Origin: Pantoea brenneri
Lineage (GTDB): Bacteria; Pseudomonadota; Gammaproteobacteria; Enterobacterales; Enterobacteriaceae
NCBI GenBank assembly: GCA_002095305.1
Contig: MIEI01000017.1
Coordinates: 1 to 64,000 of the forward strand
Reading direction: 5' to 3'
Length of the DNA stretch: 64,000 bases
A model generated the notes under the pieces. It searched no databases and was not told the origin of the DNA. It saw only the letters and a list, made by a program, of their open reading frames with translations. A program made the translations under genes and the position numbers. Positions 18,360 through 27,070 of the stretch are shown in pieces. How positions within the stretch are numbered: the first letter of the stretch is position 1; each line of letters starts with the position of its first letter.

Positions 18360-19732
18360 ATGTCTTCCTATCAAAGCATTAATCCCGCGAACAACCAGGT
18401 GCTGAAAAGCTGGCCCTCCCATGATGAGGCGGCCGTCAGCCATGCTCTGGAGGTCGCCGATCGCCTTTACCACTCAGACTGGAGCAAAGGCGATATTCAG
18501 CCGCGTCTGCAGGTGTTGCACAAACTGGCTGATCTGATTGATAGCCGTGCGGAAGAGCTGGCCACCATCGCCAGTAAAGAGATGGGCAAGCTGATTGGTC
18601 AAAGCCGCGGCGAAGTAAAAATTTGTTCGCAGATTGCGCGCTACTATGCTGAAAACGCCGAACGTATTCTGAAACCGCAGCCCTACCCTAGTGAACTGGG
18701 CGAAGCTGGGTTGAGTATCATCCGATTGGTGTGCTGGTGGCGGTTGAGCCGTGGAACTTCCCTTATTACCAGTTGATGCGGGTGCTGGCACCTAACCTGG
18801 CGCTGGGTAATCCGGTGCTGGCGAAACATGCCAATATCGTCCCGCACTGTGCCGACGTGTTTGAAAAGCTGGTCCGCGAAGCCGGTGCGCCTGAAGGTGC
18901 CTGGACTAACCTGTTTATCTCGACCGATCAGGTTGCGGATTTGATTGCCGACGAGCGGGTTCAGGGCGTGGCGCTGACCGGTTCGGAACGGGCAGGCAGC
19001 GCAGTCGCAGAGCAGGCCGGTAAGCATCTGAAAAAGTCGACTCTCGAACTGGGCGGCAACGATGTTTTTGTCGTGCTGGATGATGCCGATCTCGATGAAG
19101 CGGTGCGTCAGGGCGTGCAGGCTCGCCTGAGCAACTGTGGTCAGGTTTGTACCGCTGCCAAGCGCTTTATCCTGCATGAAAAAATTGCCGATCGTTTTAT
19201 CAGTCAGTTTAGCGCGGCGCTGAGTTCCGTCACGCTGGGCGATCCGCTGGATGAGAAAACCACGCTGGGCCCGCTTTCGTCCAGTGATGCGCGTGACCGT
19301 CTGGTGAAACAGGTGGACGAAGCCGTGGCGCATGGCGCGCAGCTGGTCACCGGCGGCAAAGCGGTCGCGGGCGTGGGCTGTTACTATCAGCCTACCCTGC
19401 TCACCGGTATTACGCCGGATAACCCGGCCTATTATCAGGAGTTCTTCGGCCCGGTTGCGCAGGTCTACGTGGTTGGTGACGATCAGGCTGCTATCGCGCT
19501 GGCCAACGATTCACACTACGGTTTAGGCGGCTCGGTCTGGACCCGCGATATCGCCCGTGGTCGCAAGCTGGCGTCAGCGATTGAAACCGGCATGGTGTTC
19601 ATCAACTCGCAAAGTGATACCTCGGCAGAGCTGCCGTTTGGTGGGGTTAAACGTTCCGGCTATGGCCGTGAGCTGTCAGACCTCGGCATTAAAGAATTTG
19701 CCAATCAGAAGCTGGTGGTGGTCGCCGGCTAA
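18360..19732 (+). CDS. NAD(P)-dependent aldehyde dehydrogenase, succinate-semialdehyde type (one-base frameshift near 18707)
   Basis: Aldehyde dehydrogenase resembling NAD-dependent succinate-semialdehyde dehydrogenase (Sad). Visible are the NAD-site region VAVEPWNFPYYQLMR, the catalytic Glu segment LELGGNDVFVV, the nucleophile Cys segment NCGQVCTAAKRF, and the C-terminal PFGGVKRSGYGRELS. The frame is broken near 18707: the coding strand reads GAAGCTGGGTTGAG where GAAGCTTGGGTTGAG would encode EAWVEYHPIGVLV and continue in frame. With one T restored it is 457 residues, a normal size. The start has a strong AAGGAG upstream. A terminator follows. The true substrate is uncertain among small semialdehydes, and the frameshift is probably a sequencing error. 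Confidence 0.88.
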
Positions 19733-19747
19733 CCGGACGTCAGCCAT

Positions 19748-19778
19748 AAAAAAACCCGTTTCGACGGGGTTTTTTATT
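19748..19778. terminator. Bidirectional terminator between the aldehyde dehydrogenase and agp
   Basis: AAAAAAACCCGTTTCGACGGGGTTTTTTA-type hairpin: AACCC(C)G/CGGGGTT arms around a TTTCGA loop, flanked by an A-run on one side and a T-run on the other, between two convergent genes. Confidence 0.85.
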
Positions 19779-19796
19779 TTACCGCGGCAGGAAAAC

Positions 19797-21500
19797 TTAC
19801 TGCGCTGCCGTTGCCACTGATTTCGCGTCGTTGCTTTGCGCGGCGGTTGGGGCCTGGCTGGCTGTCGCGTTGTCGGCTTTAGCTTTTTCAGCCGCGGCTT
19901 TCTCAGCGTCTGCTTTCTCTGCTTTGGCATTCTCGGCCGCCGCTTTATCGGCTGCTGCTTTATCGGCTGCTGCTTTGGCTTTTTCGGCTGCCGCTTTGTC
20001 AGCCGCTGCCTTATCTGCTTTGGCTTTTTCAGCGGCTGCTTTGTCCGCTTCAGCTTTCTCTGCCTTCGCTTTTTCAGCGTCTGCTTTGTCCGCTTCAGCC
20101 TTCTCTGCTTTGGCTTTATCGGCGTCAGCTTTGTCGGCCTTCGCGTTGTCAGCCGGCTTATCGGTTGCGCTGTTAGCCGCTGCAGCAGCCGGTGCCGCAT
20201 CGCTGTCAGGCTGAGCCGCTGCCGGTTTTGGTGCGGCCGCAGGTTGCATTGGGGTCCCCTGCAGCGCGCTATTTAACGCCTGCGAGAACTGATCCCAGCT
20301 GCAATAGCCATTCGCATCTGTCTGACAACCGGTCAGTTGCAGAGTAACGCGCTTCGGCGGATTTTTCAGGCTCAGTACATCGGCATCACGCAACTGATCG
20401 GCGGTCTGGTAAACGTACTCGACCTTCAGCAGATCTTTATCATTTTTGGCATCGTGCCAGCGCTCAAATACCACCTGACCGCCAATCGGCGTTTTTTCAT
20501 AGGTATCAGGCAGCTCATACGGCTTCACCTGCAACGCACTCAGTAAGGAGGCGATGTTGGAGTCGTGGCCAACCATCAGGGTCACTTTTGGCGCATTGGC
20601 CTTGTCCTGATCGACTAACTGGCTACGGATGTAATCCACCAGCGGGGCCGCCACTTCCCGGGCAATCGTCGGGCTGGTGAACAGCGTATCCTGATAACCA
20701 TTTTTAATCGCAGACAGCTCTTTCCACTGCTCAGGCGTTTTGATCTGGCCCCAGGCAACCTGATCCAGCGGGAAACCTTCATAATATTGCAGCGTAAAGG
20801 CATCCATCAGCGAGTTACCCACTTTTAACGGGCCACTGACGTTTGGTTCTTTGCCATTTTCCGCGCTGAAGCTGTTCTGGCCGCTGCTCAGATCACACTG
20901 CTTTTTGTTGTTACACGCCGGAGAGGATTTGTAGTCAACGATCTTTTCCAGTCGCTGGAAAGCGGGCTTCAGCGCCAGCTTTTCATTAGCGGCAGCCATG
21001 TCAGCCAGCGCTTGCTTGTTGAACGCTTCGCTGCCATCGGTGATGACCGGATTGAAGATAGGATCCATGGTTCCCATCGCGTCCTGATGGGTGACGGCAA
21101 CATCACAACCCGGGAAGGCACCATTCACAAAGAACTGGGCGGTGGCGACGGTACGCTGCAGGCTATTGGCGTAAACGAAGACGTTATTGCTATCAGGGCA
21201 GCTGCCATTCTGCACCAGACCCTGTTGCGCCAGCCACTGACGGGTGTAGTTACCCATGTAGATTTCCAGCACGCCGCCTTTGGTGGTCAGTTGTCCACCG
21301 GGCACATCCCATTGCGGCCAGCTTTTTTTAGTCGACTGCTCCAGCACGCTGCCATTATCCGCCAGCGGCGCACGCAAATTATGTCGACTTAACATCAGCA
21401 CCTGTTGCAGTTGCATATCGCCATCAGCGGCGAAGGCTACCGTTCCGACAGGTAATGCTGCCAGCACTGATAATGCGCAAAGACTCAGTTTCTTGATCAT
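19797..21500 (-). CDS. agp: Periplasmic glucose-1-phosphatase (Agp) with a 153-residue Ala/Lys-rich C-terminal extension
   Basis: Histidine acid phosphatase hydrolysing glucose-1-phosphate and, in relatives, inositol phosphates. A signal peptide ([20 protein letters not shown]) is followed by the phosphatase signature LSRHNLRAP, in which Agp has Asn where most of the family has Gly, and by the distal active-site motif [11 protein letters not shown] near residue 310. About 414 residues align with E. coli Agp (413). After [10 protein letters not shown] the protein continues for 153 residues: a Pro/Ala-rich linker, then KAEADKA-type repeats resembling the helical region of TolA, ending SVATAAQ. 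The ATG at 21500 is preferred because the signal peptide begins there. Neighbours yccJ and wrbA match E. coli. Confidence 0.92.
   Translation of the reverse strand: MIKKLSLCALSVLAALPVGTVAFAADGDMQLQQVLMLSRHNLRAPLADNGSVLEQSTKKSWPQWDVPGGQLTTKGGVLEIYMGNYTRQWLAQQGLVQNGSCPDSNNVFVYANSLQRTVATAQFFVNGAFPGCDVAVTHQDAMGTMDPIFNPVITDGSEAFNKQALADMAAANEKLALKPAFQRLEKIVDYKSSPACNNKKQCDLSSGQNSFSAENGKEPNVSGPLKVGNSLMDAFTLQYYEGFPLDQVAWGQIKTPEQWKELSAIKNGYQDTLFTSPTIAREVAAPLVDYIRSQLVDQDKANAPKVTLMVGHDSNIASLLSALQVKPYELPDTYEKTPIGGQVVFERWHDAKNDKDLLKVEYVYQTADQLRDADVLSLKNPPKRVTLQLTGCQTDANGYCSWDQFSQALNSALQGTPMQPAAAPKPAAAQPDSDAAPAAAAANSATDKPADNAKADKADADKAKAEKAEADKADAEKAKAEKAEADKAAAEKAKADKAAADKAAAEKAKAAADKAAADKAAAENAKAEKADAEKAAAEKAKADNATASQAPTAAQSNDAKSVATAAQ
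19868..20152 (-). repeat. KAxADKA-type repeat tract at the end of agp
   Basis: About 95 codons of degenerate seven- and four-residue Ala/Lys/Glu/Asp repeats. The pattern predicts one long, highly charged alpha-helix. Arrays of this kind expand and contract easily, so the copy number may vary between strains. Confidence 0.8.
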
Positions 21501-21729
21501 TGTGCCTATTCCATTCATTCAGTAGAGAAACACTCTGGCTATCAACCGATTAGCTCGCCTCAGAGCGAAGTGCTAAACAGTGTAACCCAGCTCATCCAGG
21601 AAAATCGCCAGATGTTTACAAAAACAGTGAGTGGACTATAGCAGAGATGCGCCGGGCAGATGAACGCTGCCGCCCTCATCAGAAAGCTAAACGGGAGAAT
21701 TTCGGAAATGCGGAAGACGGATCGCAGAA

Positions 21730-21766
21730 ACAGAACAGGCCAGCACATTGTGCTGGCCTGTTCTGT
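21730..21766 (-). terminator. Long perfect hairpin after the tRNA-Ser pair
   Basis: A 17-bp perfect stem (ACAGAACAGGCCAGCAC with its complement) and a 3-base loop begin 6 bases after the CCA end of the second tRNA in transcription order. On the minus strand TTTCT follows, so this is the likely tRNA operon terminator. Confidence 0.75.
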
Positions 21767-21772
21767 AAAATG

Positions 21773-21860
21773 TGGCGGAGGAGGAGAGATTCGAACTCTC
21801 GGATGGTTTCCCATCGGCGGTTTTCAAGACCGCTGCCTTAAGCCGCTCGGCCACCCCTCC
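21773..21860 (-). tRNA. serT: tRNA-Ser (anticodon TGA), downstream copy
   Basis: Reading the minus strand gives an 88-base class II tRNA: acceptor GGAGGGG pairing with the 3' CTCCTCC before G and an encoded CCA, a D-arm (GGCCGAGCGGCTTAAGGC), anticodon loop CTTGAAA with TGA at 34-36, a long variable arm, and T-arm GAGAGTTCGAATCTCTC. It is identical to the copy at 21933-22020. The closest E. coli counterpart is serT, which also lies beside yccA. Confidence 0.97.
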
Positions 21861-21932
21861 GTTTTGTAACATTACTGCATAAGCAAAATCATCATCAGAC
21901 ATTTTGCCGCTTTATCGCCTGAGCAGATAAAG

Positions 21933-22020
21933 TGGCGGAGGAGGAGAGATTCGAACTCTCGGATGGTTTCCCATCGGCGGTTTTCAAGACCGCTGCCTTA
22001 AGCCGCTCGGCCACCCCTCC
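21933..22020 (-). tRNA. serT: tRNA-Ser (anticodon TGA), upstream copy
   Basis: Identical 88-base sequence to the copy at 21773-21860, separated from it by 72 bases of unrelated spacer. It includes the encoded CCA. It is nearest the promoter at 22033-22061, so both copies are probably made from one transcript. Confidence 0.97.
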
Positions 22021-22032
22021 GCAATGACGCGC

Positions 22033-22061
22033 ACTATAAACATCCCGTTTAGCGATGTAAA
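22033..22061 (-). promoter_or_regulatory. Sigma-70 promoter of the tRNA-Ser pair
   Basis: Minus strand: TTTACA, 17 bases, TATAGT, then a GC-rich discriminator (GCGCG) typical of stringently controlled tRNA promoters. The -10 ends about 13 bases before the first tRNA. Confidence 0.8.
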
Positions 22062-22240
22062 GCATCGATCAATTCATTCGCCTGAAAAACAGTCAAATTG
22101 CTGTTATTCGATGTCAAAATCGCCACTCTGCTCAAAGAATTAGCGGAATAACGCGTAAAGAAGGGTAAAACGCCTTTTCCCTCATTATTGCACTGCGTAT
22201 TCTCAGCGCATATTTAGTGTTCTGCTAAAAGGAGCGCAAC

Positions 22241-22894
22241 ATGGAAAGAATTGTTACTTCATCGCAGTCGTCACTGCTGACGACCCATAAGGTCCTGCGT
22301 AATACTTATTTTCTGCTCGGCCTGACGCTCGCCTTCTCGGCGGTAACCGCTACGGCCAGTACACTGCTGGCCCTGCCTGCACCAGGACTGATCCTGATGC
22401 TGGTCGGCTTCTACGGTCTGATGTTTCTGACGTACCGTCTGGCCAATAGCCCGATGGGTATTCTGGCCGCTTTCGCCTTTACCGGCTTTCTTGGCTATTG
22501 CCTTGGTCCTATCCTCAGTTCGTTCCTGACTGCCGGCATGGGCGATGTGATTGCGCTGGCGCTGGGCGGTACTGCGCTGGTGTTCTTCTGCTGTTCGGCA
22601 TATGTGCTGACCACCCGCCGCGATATGTCGTTCCTCGGCGGAATGATGATGGCCGGCTTTGTCGTGCTGCTGGTGGCGGTTATCGCTAACCTGTTCCTGC
22701 AACTGCCGGCGCTGCATCTGGCTATCAGCGCACTGTTTATTCTGTTCTCAGCCGGTGCGATTTTATGGGAAACCAGCAATATCATTCACGGCGGCGAAAC
22801 GAACTATATCCGTGCAACGGTCAGCCTCTATGTCTCGCTGTATAACATCTTTATCAGCCTGCTGAGCATCCTCGGCTTCTCGCGCAGTAACTAA
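22241..22894 (+). CDS. yccA: YccA, BAX-inhibitor-1-family modulator of FtsH
   Basis: Seven-helix inner-membrane protein that in E. coli is both a substrate and an inhibitor of the FtsH protease (with HflKC) and can protect the Sec translocon from degradation. The 217 residues have a soluble N-terminus ([21 protein letters not shown]) followed by about seven hydrophobic helices. The BI-1 family region is visible around GEASFIL-like [21 protein letters not shown] near the C-terminus. A ribosome-binding site (AAAGGAG) precedes the start. It lies next to serT, as in E. coli. Confidence 0.94.
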   Translation: MERIVTSSQSSLLTTHKVLRNTYFLLGLTLAFSAVTATASTLLALPAPGLILMLVGFYGLMFLTYRLANSPMGILAAFAFTGFLGYCLGPILSSFLTAGMGDVIALALGGTALVFFCCSAYVLTTRRDMSFLGGMMMAGFVVLLVAVIANLFLQLPALHLAISALFILFSAGAILWETSNIIHGGETNYIRATVSLYVSLYNIFISLLSILGFSRSN

Positions 22895-22918
22895 CCGGTC
22901 ACTGCCCGCGAAATCTGC

Positions 22919-22945
22919 TCAACCCCGCTTCGGCGGGGTTTTTGC
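22919..22945 (+). terminator. Intrinsic terminator of yccA
   Basis: AACCCCGC-TTCG-GCGGGGTT: an 8-bp stem with a stable UUCG tetraloop, followed by TTTGCTTTTT. Confidence 0.92.
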
Positions 22946-23001
22946 TTTTTCCGGTGAGCGAATTTGGTAAAATACGCCGTAATTAATCAAGAGGACCGAA
23001 C

Positions 23002-23328
23002 GTGAATTTCAACGGTAACGAAATCGCCGTCGATGCCGAAGGCTATCTGAAGCATCGTGACGACTGGAGTGAGGCACTGGCCAGCCAAATCGCCGACCAG
23101 GAAGGTATTGTGATGACCGAAGCACACTGGGAAGTGGTGAATTTTGTGCGGGCGTTTTACCTCGAATACAACACCTCGCCAGCGGTGCGGATGCTGGTTA
23201 AAGCAATGGCACAGAAATATGGCGAAGAGAAAGGCAACAGCCGCTATCTGTTTCGGCTGTTTCCTGAAGGGCCGGCCAAACAGGCGACCAAAATCGCTGG
23301 TCTGCCCAAACCGGCCAAATGCCTGTAA
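23002..23328 (+). CDS. tusE: TusE, sulfur carrier for tRNA 2-thiouridine (DsrC family)
   Basis: Takes persulfide sulfur from TusBCD and passes it to MnmA, which makes 2-thiouridine at tRNA position 34. The 108-residue DsrC-like protein ends KPAKCL, with the conserved penultimate Cys that carries the sulfur. Family segments are [32 protein letters not shown] and [20 protein letters not shown]. The start follows AAGAGG; an extended -10 (TGGTAAAAT) sits 25-30 bases before it. Only one Cys is seen, as in E. coli TusE, unlike the two-Cys DsrC of sulfur oxidisers. Confidence 0.96.
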   Translation: MNFNGNEIAVDAEGYLKHRDDWSEALASQIADQEGIVMTEAHWEVVNFVRAFYLEYNTSPAVRMLVKAMAQKYGEEKGNSRYLFRLFPEGPAKQATKIAGLPKPAKCL

Positions 23329-23341
23329 CCCGGACTTTTAG

Positions 23342-23620
23342 TCAGCCGGTGGTAAAACCGCGCGGTGGCTGAGCGGGCTGATGTGGTTCTACCAGCACCT
23401 GGTCAACCCGGGCGCTGCGCGGCCCGCCCGCTTTTAGCCAGCTGATTAACGCATCAACCTGTTCAGACTCACCGCAGGCCAGCACTTCAACGCTGCCATC
23501 GTCCAGATTACGCGCATAGCCCTGCACGCCGAGCGTTTTTGCCTCGGCCTGAGTGCTGTAACGAAAACCGACGCCCTGTACGCGACCGTGAACCCACGCT
23601 TTGACACAGGCTACTGACAT
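23342..23620 (-). CDS. yccX: Acylphosphatase YccX
   Basis: Small cytosolic enzyme hydrolysing acyl phosphates such as acetyl phosphate or carbamoyl phosphate. The 92-residue protein has the family phosphate loop with catalytic Arg ([10 protein letters not shown], near residues 11-20) and the catalytic Asn region ([13 protein letters not shown]). It converges on tusE with 13 bases between the stops. Length and order match E. coli. Confidence 0.95.
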   Translation of the reverse strand: MSVACVKAWVHGRVQGVGFRYSTQAEAKTLGVQGYARNLDDGSVEVLACGESEQVDALISWLKAGGPRSARVDQVLVEPHQPAQPPRGFTTG

Positions 23621-23705
23621 TTTTCACTCCTGCTGCTGTTCGTTGCAATTTCCCGTTATCCACCGGACAATGGCGCCTCATTTTTTCAGGTAAGCATAGC
23701 AAACT

Positions 23706-24896
23706 ATGACAGTCAGATTGATTCTCGCGAAGGGACGTGAAAAGTCCCTGCTCCGTCGCCACCCCTGGGTCTTTTCGGGTGCGGTTGCCCGTATGGAAGG
23801 CAAAGCGCAACTGGGCGAAACCATTGATGTTTGTGACAGTAACGGTAAATGGCTGGCCCGTGCCGCCTGGTCACCTCAGTCGCAGATCCGTGCCCGCGTC
23901 TGGAGCTGGCAAGCTGATGAATCCATCGACATCGCCTTCTTTGTCCGCCGTTTTGAACAGGCGCAACAGTGGCGCGAATGGCTGGCTGCCCGAGATGGTC
24001 TGGATAGCTACCGGCTGGTTGCCGGTGAATCAGACGGTTTACCCGGCGTCACCATCGACCGCTTCGGCAACTTTTTAGTGATGCAGCTGTTATCTGCCGG
24101 GGCGGAATATCAGCGTCCGGCGATTATCTCGGCCTTGCAGCACTGCTTCCCGGGCTGCGCCATCTATGACCGCTCTGATGTTGCGGTGCGTAAAAAAGAG
24201 GGACTGGAACTGGCGCAGGGCACCGTCACCGGTGAGATCCCGCCGCCGCTGCTGCCGATTACCGAACATGGTATGAAGCTATTGGTGGATATTCAGGGCG
24301 GCCATAAAACCGGCTATTACCTCGATCAGCGCGACAGCCGTCTGGCGACGCGCCGCTACGCCAAAGATGCCCGGGTGCTGAACTGCTTTTCCTATACCGG
24401 TGGATTTGCCGTCTCTGCCCTGATGGGCGGCTGTAAAGAAGTGATCAGCGTTGATACCTCACAGGATGCGCTGGATGTAGCGCGTCAGAACGTTGAACTC
24501 AACCAACTGGACGTGTCACGCGCCCGTTTCGAACGGGATGATGTTTTCAAACTGCTGCGTCGTTACCGTGACGCGGGCGAAAAGTTTGATCTGATCATCA
24601 TGGATCCGCCGAAATTCGTTGAGAATAAAAGCCAGTTGATGGGCGCCTGTCGTGGCTATAAAGATATTAATATGCTGGCTATCCAGTTGCTCAACCCAGG
24701 CGGCATTTTGCTGACCTTCTCCTGCTCCGGCCTGATGGCGACCGATCTGTTCCAGAAGATCATTGCCGACGCGGCGCTGGATGCCGGACATGAGGTGCAG
24801 TTCATTGAGCAATTCCGTCAGGCGGCTGACCATCCAGTCATTGCCAGCTATCCGGAAGGTCTCTACCTGAAAGGTTTCGCCTGCCGGGTAATGTGA
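23706..24896 (+). CDS. rlmI: 23S rRNA m5C1962 methyltransferase RlmI
   Basis: S-adenosylmethionine-dependent methyltransferase that modifies C1962 of 23S rRNA. The 396-residue protein starts [27 protein letters not shown], the PUA domain. After a linker come the SAM-binding fold ([16 protein letters not shown], about residue 225) and the DPPKF catalytic-loop motif (about residue 300). A C-terminal Cys in TFSCSGLM may be the methylation nucleophile. It diverges from yccX. A terminator that overlaps the hspQ heat-shock promoter follows the stop. Confidence 0.96.
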   Translation: MTVRLILAKGREKSLLRRHPWVFSGAVARMEGKAQLGETIDVCDSNGKWLARAAWSPQSQIRARVWSWQADESIDIAFFVRRFEQAQQWREWLAARDGLDSYRLVAGESDGLPGVTIDRFGNFLVMQLLSAGAEYQRPAIISALQHCFPGCAIYDRSDVAVRKKEGLELAQGTVTGEIPPPLLPITEHGMKLLVDIQGGHKTGYYLDQRDSRLATRRYAKDARVLNCFSYTGGFAVSALMGGCKEVISVDTSQDALDVARQNVELNQLDVSRARFERDDVFKLLRRYRDAGEKFDLIIMDPPKFVENKSQLMGACRGYKDINMLAIQLLNPGGILLTFSCSGLMATDLFQKIIADAALDAGHEVQFIEQFRQAADHPVIASYPEGLYLKGFACRVM

Positions 24897-24924
24897 CTTG
24901 AAAAAGTGGCTCCTGACCCCATAT
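24897..24924 (+). promoter_or_regulatory. Sigma-32 heat-shock promoter of hspQ
   Basis: CTTGAAA, 13 bases, CCCCATAT matches the sigma-32 consensus (CTTGAAA - 11 to 16 - CCCCATnT) at every defined position. It begins directly after the rlmI stop codon. E. coli hspQ is a known sigma-32 target. Confidence 0.92.
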
Positions 24925-24941
24925 TGGATCAGGAGTACTTT
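24910..24941 (+). terminator. Terminator of rlmI overlapping the hspQ promoter
   Basis: CTCCTGA ... TCAGGAG stem with an inner CC/GG pair, followed by TACTTTTTT. Its loop and 5' arm contain the sigma-32 -10 element. Confidence 0.75.
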
Positions 24942-24955
24942 TTTCGGAGGTCACT

Positions 24956-25273
24956 ATGATTGCCAGTAAATTTGGTATTGGTCAGCAGGTTCGTCATCGT
25001 TTGTCCGGTGTGCTGGGCGTTATCGTCGATGTCGATCCGGAATACTCGTTAGATGAGCCTAAAATTGAAGACGTTGGCGCAGAAGAGAAGTTGCGCAGCG
25101 CGCCCTGGTATCATGTAGTGATGGAAGATGAGGAAGGCGATCAGGTGCATACCTACGTTGCTGAGATTCAGCTTGCCGGTGAAACCAGCGTTGAGCATCC
25201 GGAACAGCCGTCAATGGATGAACTGGCTGCGTCAGTCCGCCAGCAATTGCAGGCCCCCCATCTGCGACATTAA
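24956..25273 (+). CDS. hspQ: Heat-shock protein HspQ
   Basis: Small cytosolic heat-shock protein; in E. coli and Yersinia it acts as a specificity factor for Lon and binds hemimethylated DNA in vitro. The 105-residue protein starts [32 protein letters not shown]; the central [22 protein letters not shown] belongs to the hemimethylated-DNA-binding (YccV-like) domain. It is monocistronic behind a clear sigma-32 promoter, with GGAGG before the start codon. Confidence 0.96.
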   Translation: MIASKFGIGQQVRHRLSGVLGVIVDVDPEYSLDEPKIEDVGAEEKLRSAPWYHVVMEDEEGDQVHTYVAEIQLAGETSVEHPEQPSMDELAASVRQQLQAPHLRH

Positions 25274-25309
25274 TCTGTGGCGGCACGGTTTGCCGCCACG
25301 TCTGCTCTG

Positions 25310-25723
25310 TTAACGCGTGATTCCCAGACGCGGAATCTCAATCTTCGGGCAGCGATCCATAATCACCGTCATGCCCGCATCCTGTGCCAGCACCGCCGCC
25401 TGTTCATTAATCACCCCCAACTGAAGCCATAGCGTATCCGCGCCCGCCGCGATCGCTTCCTGCGCGACGCCCCATGCGGCTTCAGAATTGCGAAACACAT
25501 CCACCATATCGATTTTCCCGGGCACCTCAGCCAGGGTGGCATAAGCCTGCTGTCCCAGCAGCGTTTTACCCGCCAGTTTCGGGCTGACCGGGATCACCTC
25601 GTAACCCTGATCGAGTAAATACTTCATCACCCCATAACTCGGGCGCTCCGGGCGGTCGCTTGCGCCCACTAAAGCGATTCGCCGGGTGCGTGTCAGCACA
25701 TCACGAATTGTCTGATCGTTCAT
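25310..25723 (-). CDS. yccU: CoA-binding domain protein YccU
   Basis: A 137-residue protein consisting of one CoA-binding (Rossmann-like) domain, as in the N-terminus of succinyl-CoA synthetase alpha. The nucleotide-binding part is visible (RIALVGASDRPERPSYGVMKYL), as are VIPVSPKLAG and GADTLWLQLGVINEQAA. Its ligand and role are not known. The ATG at 25723 has AAGGAGA upstream and gives the E. coli length; the in-frame ATG at 25774 would add 17 residues of no recognised character. Confidence 0.92.
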   Translation of the reverse strand: MNDQTIRDVLTRTRRIALVGASDRPERPSYGVMKYLLDQGYEVIPVSPKLAGKTLLGQQAYATLAEVPGKIDMVDVFRNSEAAWGVAQEAIAAGADTLWLQLGVINEQAAVLAQDAGMTVIMDRCPKIEIPRLGITR

Positions 25724-25899
25724 TGTTATCTCCTTTCTGGCCTGCGTTGAGTGTAGATTGGCCTGGTGGTTCACGGCTAAGCCGGCAGCGAAATTAATTG
25801 AACCGGCGCACGAATAAATATGTTCAAATGTAAATTAACTGCCATAATGTAAGAATTTGCTACACACCTTCCCTTGCGCCCACTGCTACTGGAGTTGAA

Positions 25900-26541
25900 A
25901 TGAAGCTGTCGCTGGCTGTCACGGGGTTGTTAACACTCCTCGTCTCGGCGTCTTGTTCTGCCATCACCTTAAAGCTCGATCCGCAGATTGACCTGTTAGT
26001 GCTGGATGGCCGAAAAATTTCAGGCTCGCTCCTCAAAGGCGCTGACAGCTTAGAGCTGGATCGCGGTCAGCATCAGTTTCTGTTTCGGGTTGAAAAGCAG
26101 CGCAACGATCGGCCGGATATGGTTCAGCGCTACCAGTCGGTACCGATGATCGTTACGTTTACCGCCGCCGCCAAAACCATCACCATTAAGCTGCCGCCAC
26201 TGGAGACGAAACGCGAGCGTTACCATTTCGATCGCAGCCTCAATTTCCAGCTGGTGGATGAGCACGGCAAAGAGATTATCAGTATGCGTGACCATCTGCC
26301 GGCCAGCGCCACCGCGGATATGGAAAAGGCGATGCTCAACTATAATCGCACCGGTCAGGTCGCCTCCGTGCCGCAGTTTGCCCGGCAGGTAAAGAGTTCC
26401 GCCCCCTCCGCCCGGTTAACTGCCGATCTTGCCTGGACCACCCAGGCGGAATTGCCCTCGCTACATCGCTGGTTTCAGCGTTTCGATGAAGCAACCCGCC
26501 AGCAGTTTATGACGCTGGTCAAAATGTTGCGTACGAGTTGA
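25900..26541 (+). CDS. yccT: YccT/DUF2057-family secreted protein
   Basis: A 213-residue predicted periplasmic protein with signal peptide MKLSLAVTGLLTLLVSASCSA. E. coli YccT (CsgI) has been linked to inhibition of curli assembly; I cannot tell from the sequence whether this copy does the same. The mature part is mostly beta-strand-like early on (LKLDPQIDLLVLDGRK) with a helical C-terminus (LPSLHRWFQRFDEATRQQFM). CTGGAG precedes the start. It lies upstream of mgsA on the same strand, with 69 bases between them. Confidence 0.9.
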   Translation: MKLSLAVTGLLTLLVSASCSAITLKLDPQIDLLVLDGRKISGSLLKGADSLELDRGQHQFLFRVEKQRNDRPDMVQRYQSVPMIVTFTAAAKTITIKLPPLETKRERYHFDRSLNFQLVDEHGKEIISMRDHLPASATADMEKAMLNYNRTGQVASVPQFARQVKSSAPSARLTADLAWTTQAELPSLHRWFQRFDEATRQQFMTLVKMLRTS

Positions 26542-26610
26542 TAGAGAGGAAAGGCCAGGGGTAAACTCATGCCACCGATTCTTCCGCATGAGACTTATCA
26601 GGAAGCCTTT

Positions 26611-27069
26611 ATGGAACAAACCGTTCGTACCCTTGGCATAAAAAAACATATCGCACTGGTCGCCCATGACCATTGCAAAGCCGCGTTACTCGACTGGGTT
26701 AAACAAAACCAGGCCGCTCTCGAACCGCATACCCTTTACGCCACCGGCACCACCGGCACGCTGATCAATCGGCATACCGGTTTAACCGTTAACGCCATGC
26801 TGAGTGGCCCGATGGGCGGCGATCAGCAGGTTGGCGCAATGATCTCCGAAGGCAAAATTGATGCGCTGATGTTTTTCTGGGACCCGCTGAATGCGGTGCC
26901 GCACGATCCGGATGTCAAAGCGCTGCTGCGCCTGGCGACCGTGTGGAACATTCCGGTCGCCACCAACCGCTCAACCGCCGACTTCATTATTCAGTCGCCA
27001 CTGTTTGCCGGCGCGGTCGATATTATGATCCCCGATTATCAGCGCTACATGGCAGAACGCCTGAAGTAA
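26611..27069 (+). CDS. mgsA: Methylglyoxal synthase
   Basis: Converts dihydroxyacetone phosphate to methylglyoxal and phosphate, a bypass of lower glycolysis used when sugar phosphates accumulate. The 152 residues match E. coli MgsA. Recognisable parts are [13 protein letters not shown], the phosphate-binding TGTTGTLI and the catalytic-Asp region [14 protein letters not shown], followed by [14 protein letters not shown]. The ATG at 26611 is chosen for the AGGAAG before it and for length; an in-frame ATG at 26569 adds 14 residues. Convergent helD ends 1 base downstream. Confidence 0.96.
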   Translation: MEQTVRTLGIKKHIALVAHDHCKAALLDWVKQNQAALEPHTLYATGTTGTLINRHTGLTVNAMLSGPMGGDQQVGAMISEGKIDALMFFWDPLNAVPHDPDVKALLRLATVWNIPVATNRSTADFIIQSPLFAGAVDIMIPDYQRYMAERLK

Positions 27070-27070
27070 T

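Noticed and set aside
19831-20276. Plus-strand low-complexity frames rich in Ala, Ser and Phe
   Set aside because: They are the antisense of the agp repeat tail; repeats of codons such as GCT/TTT open both strands.
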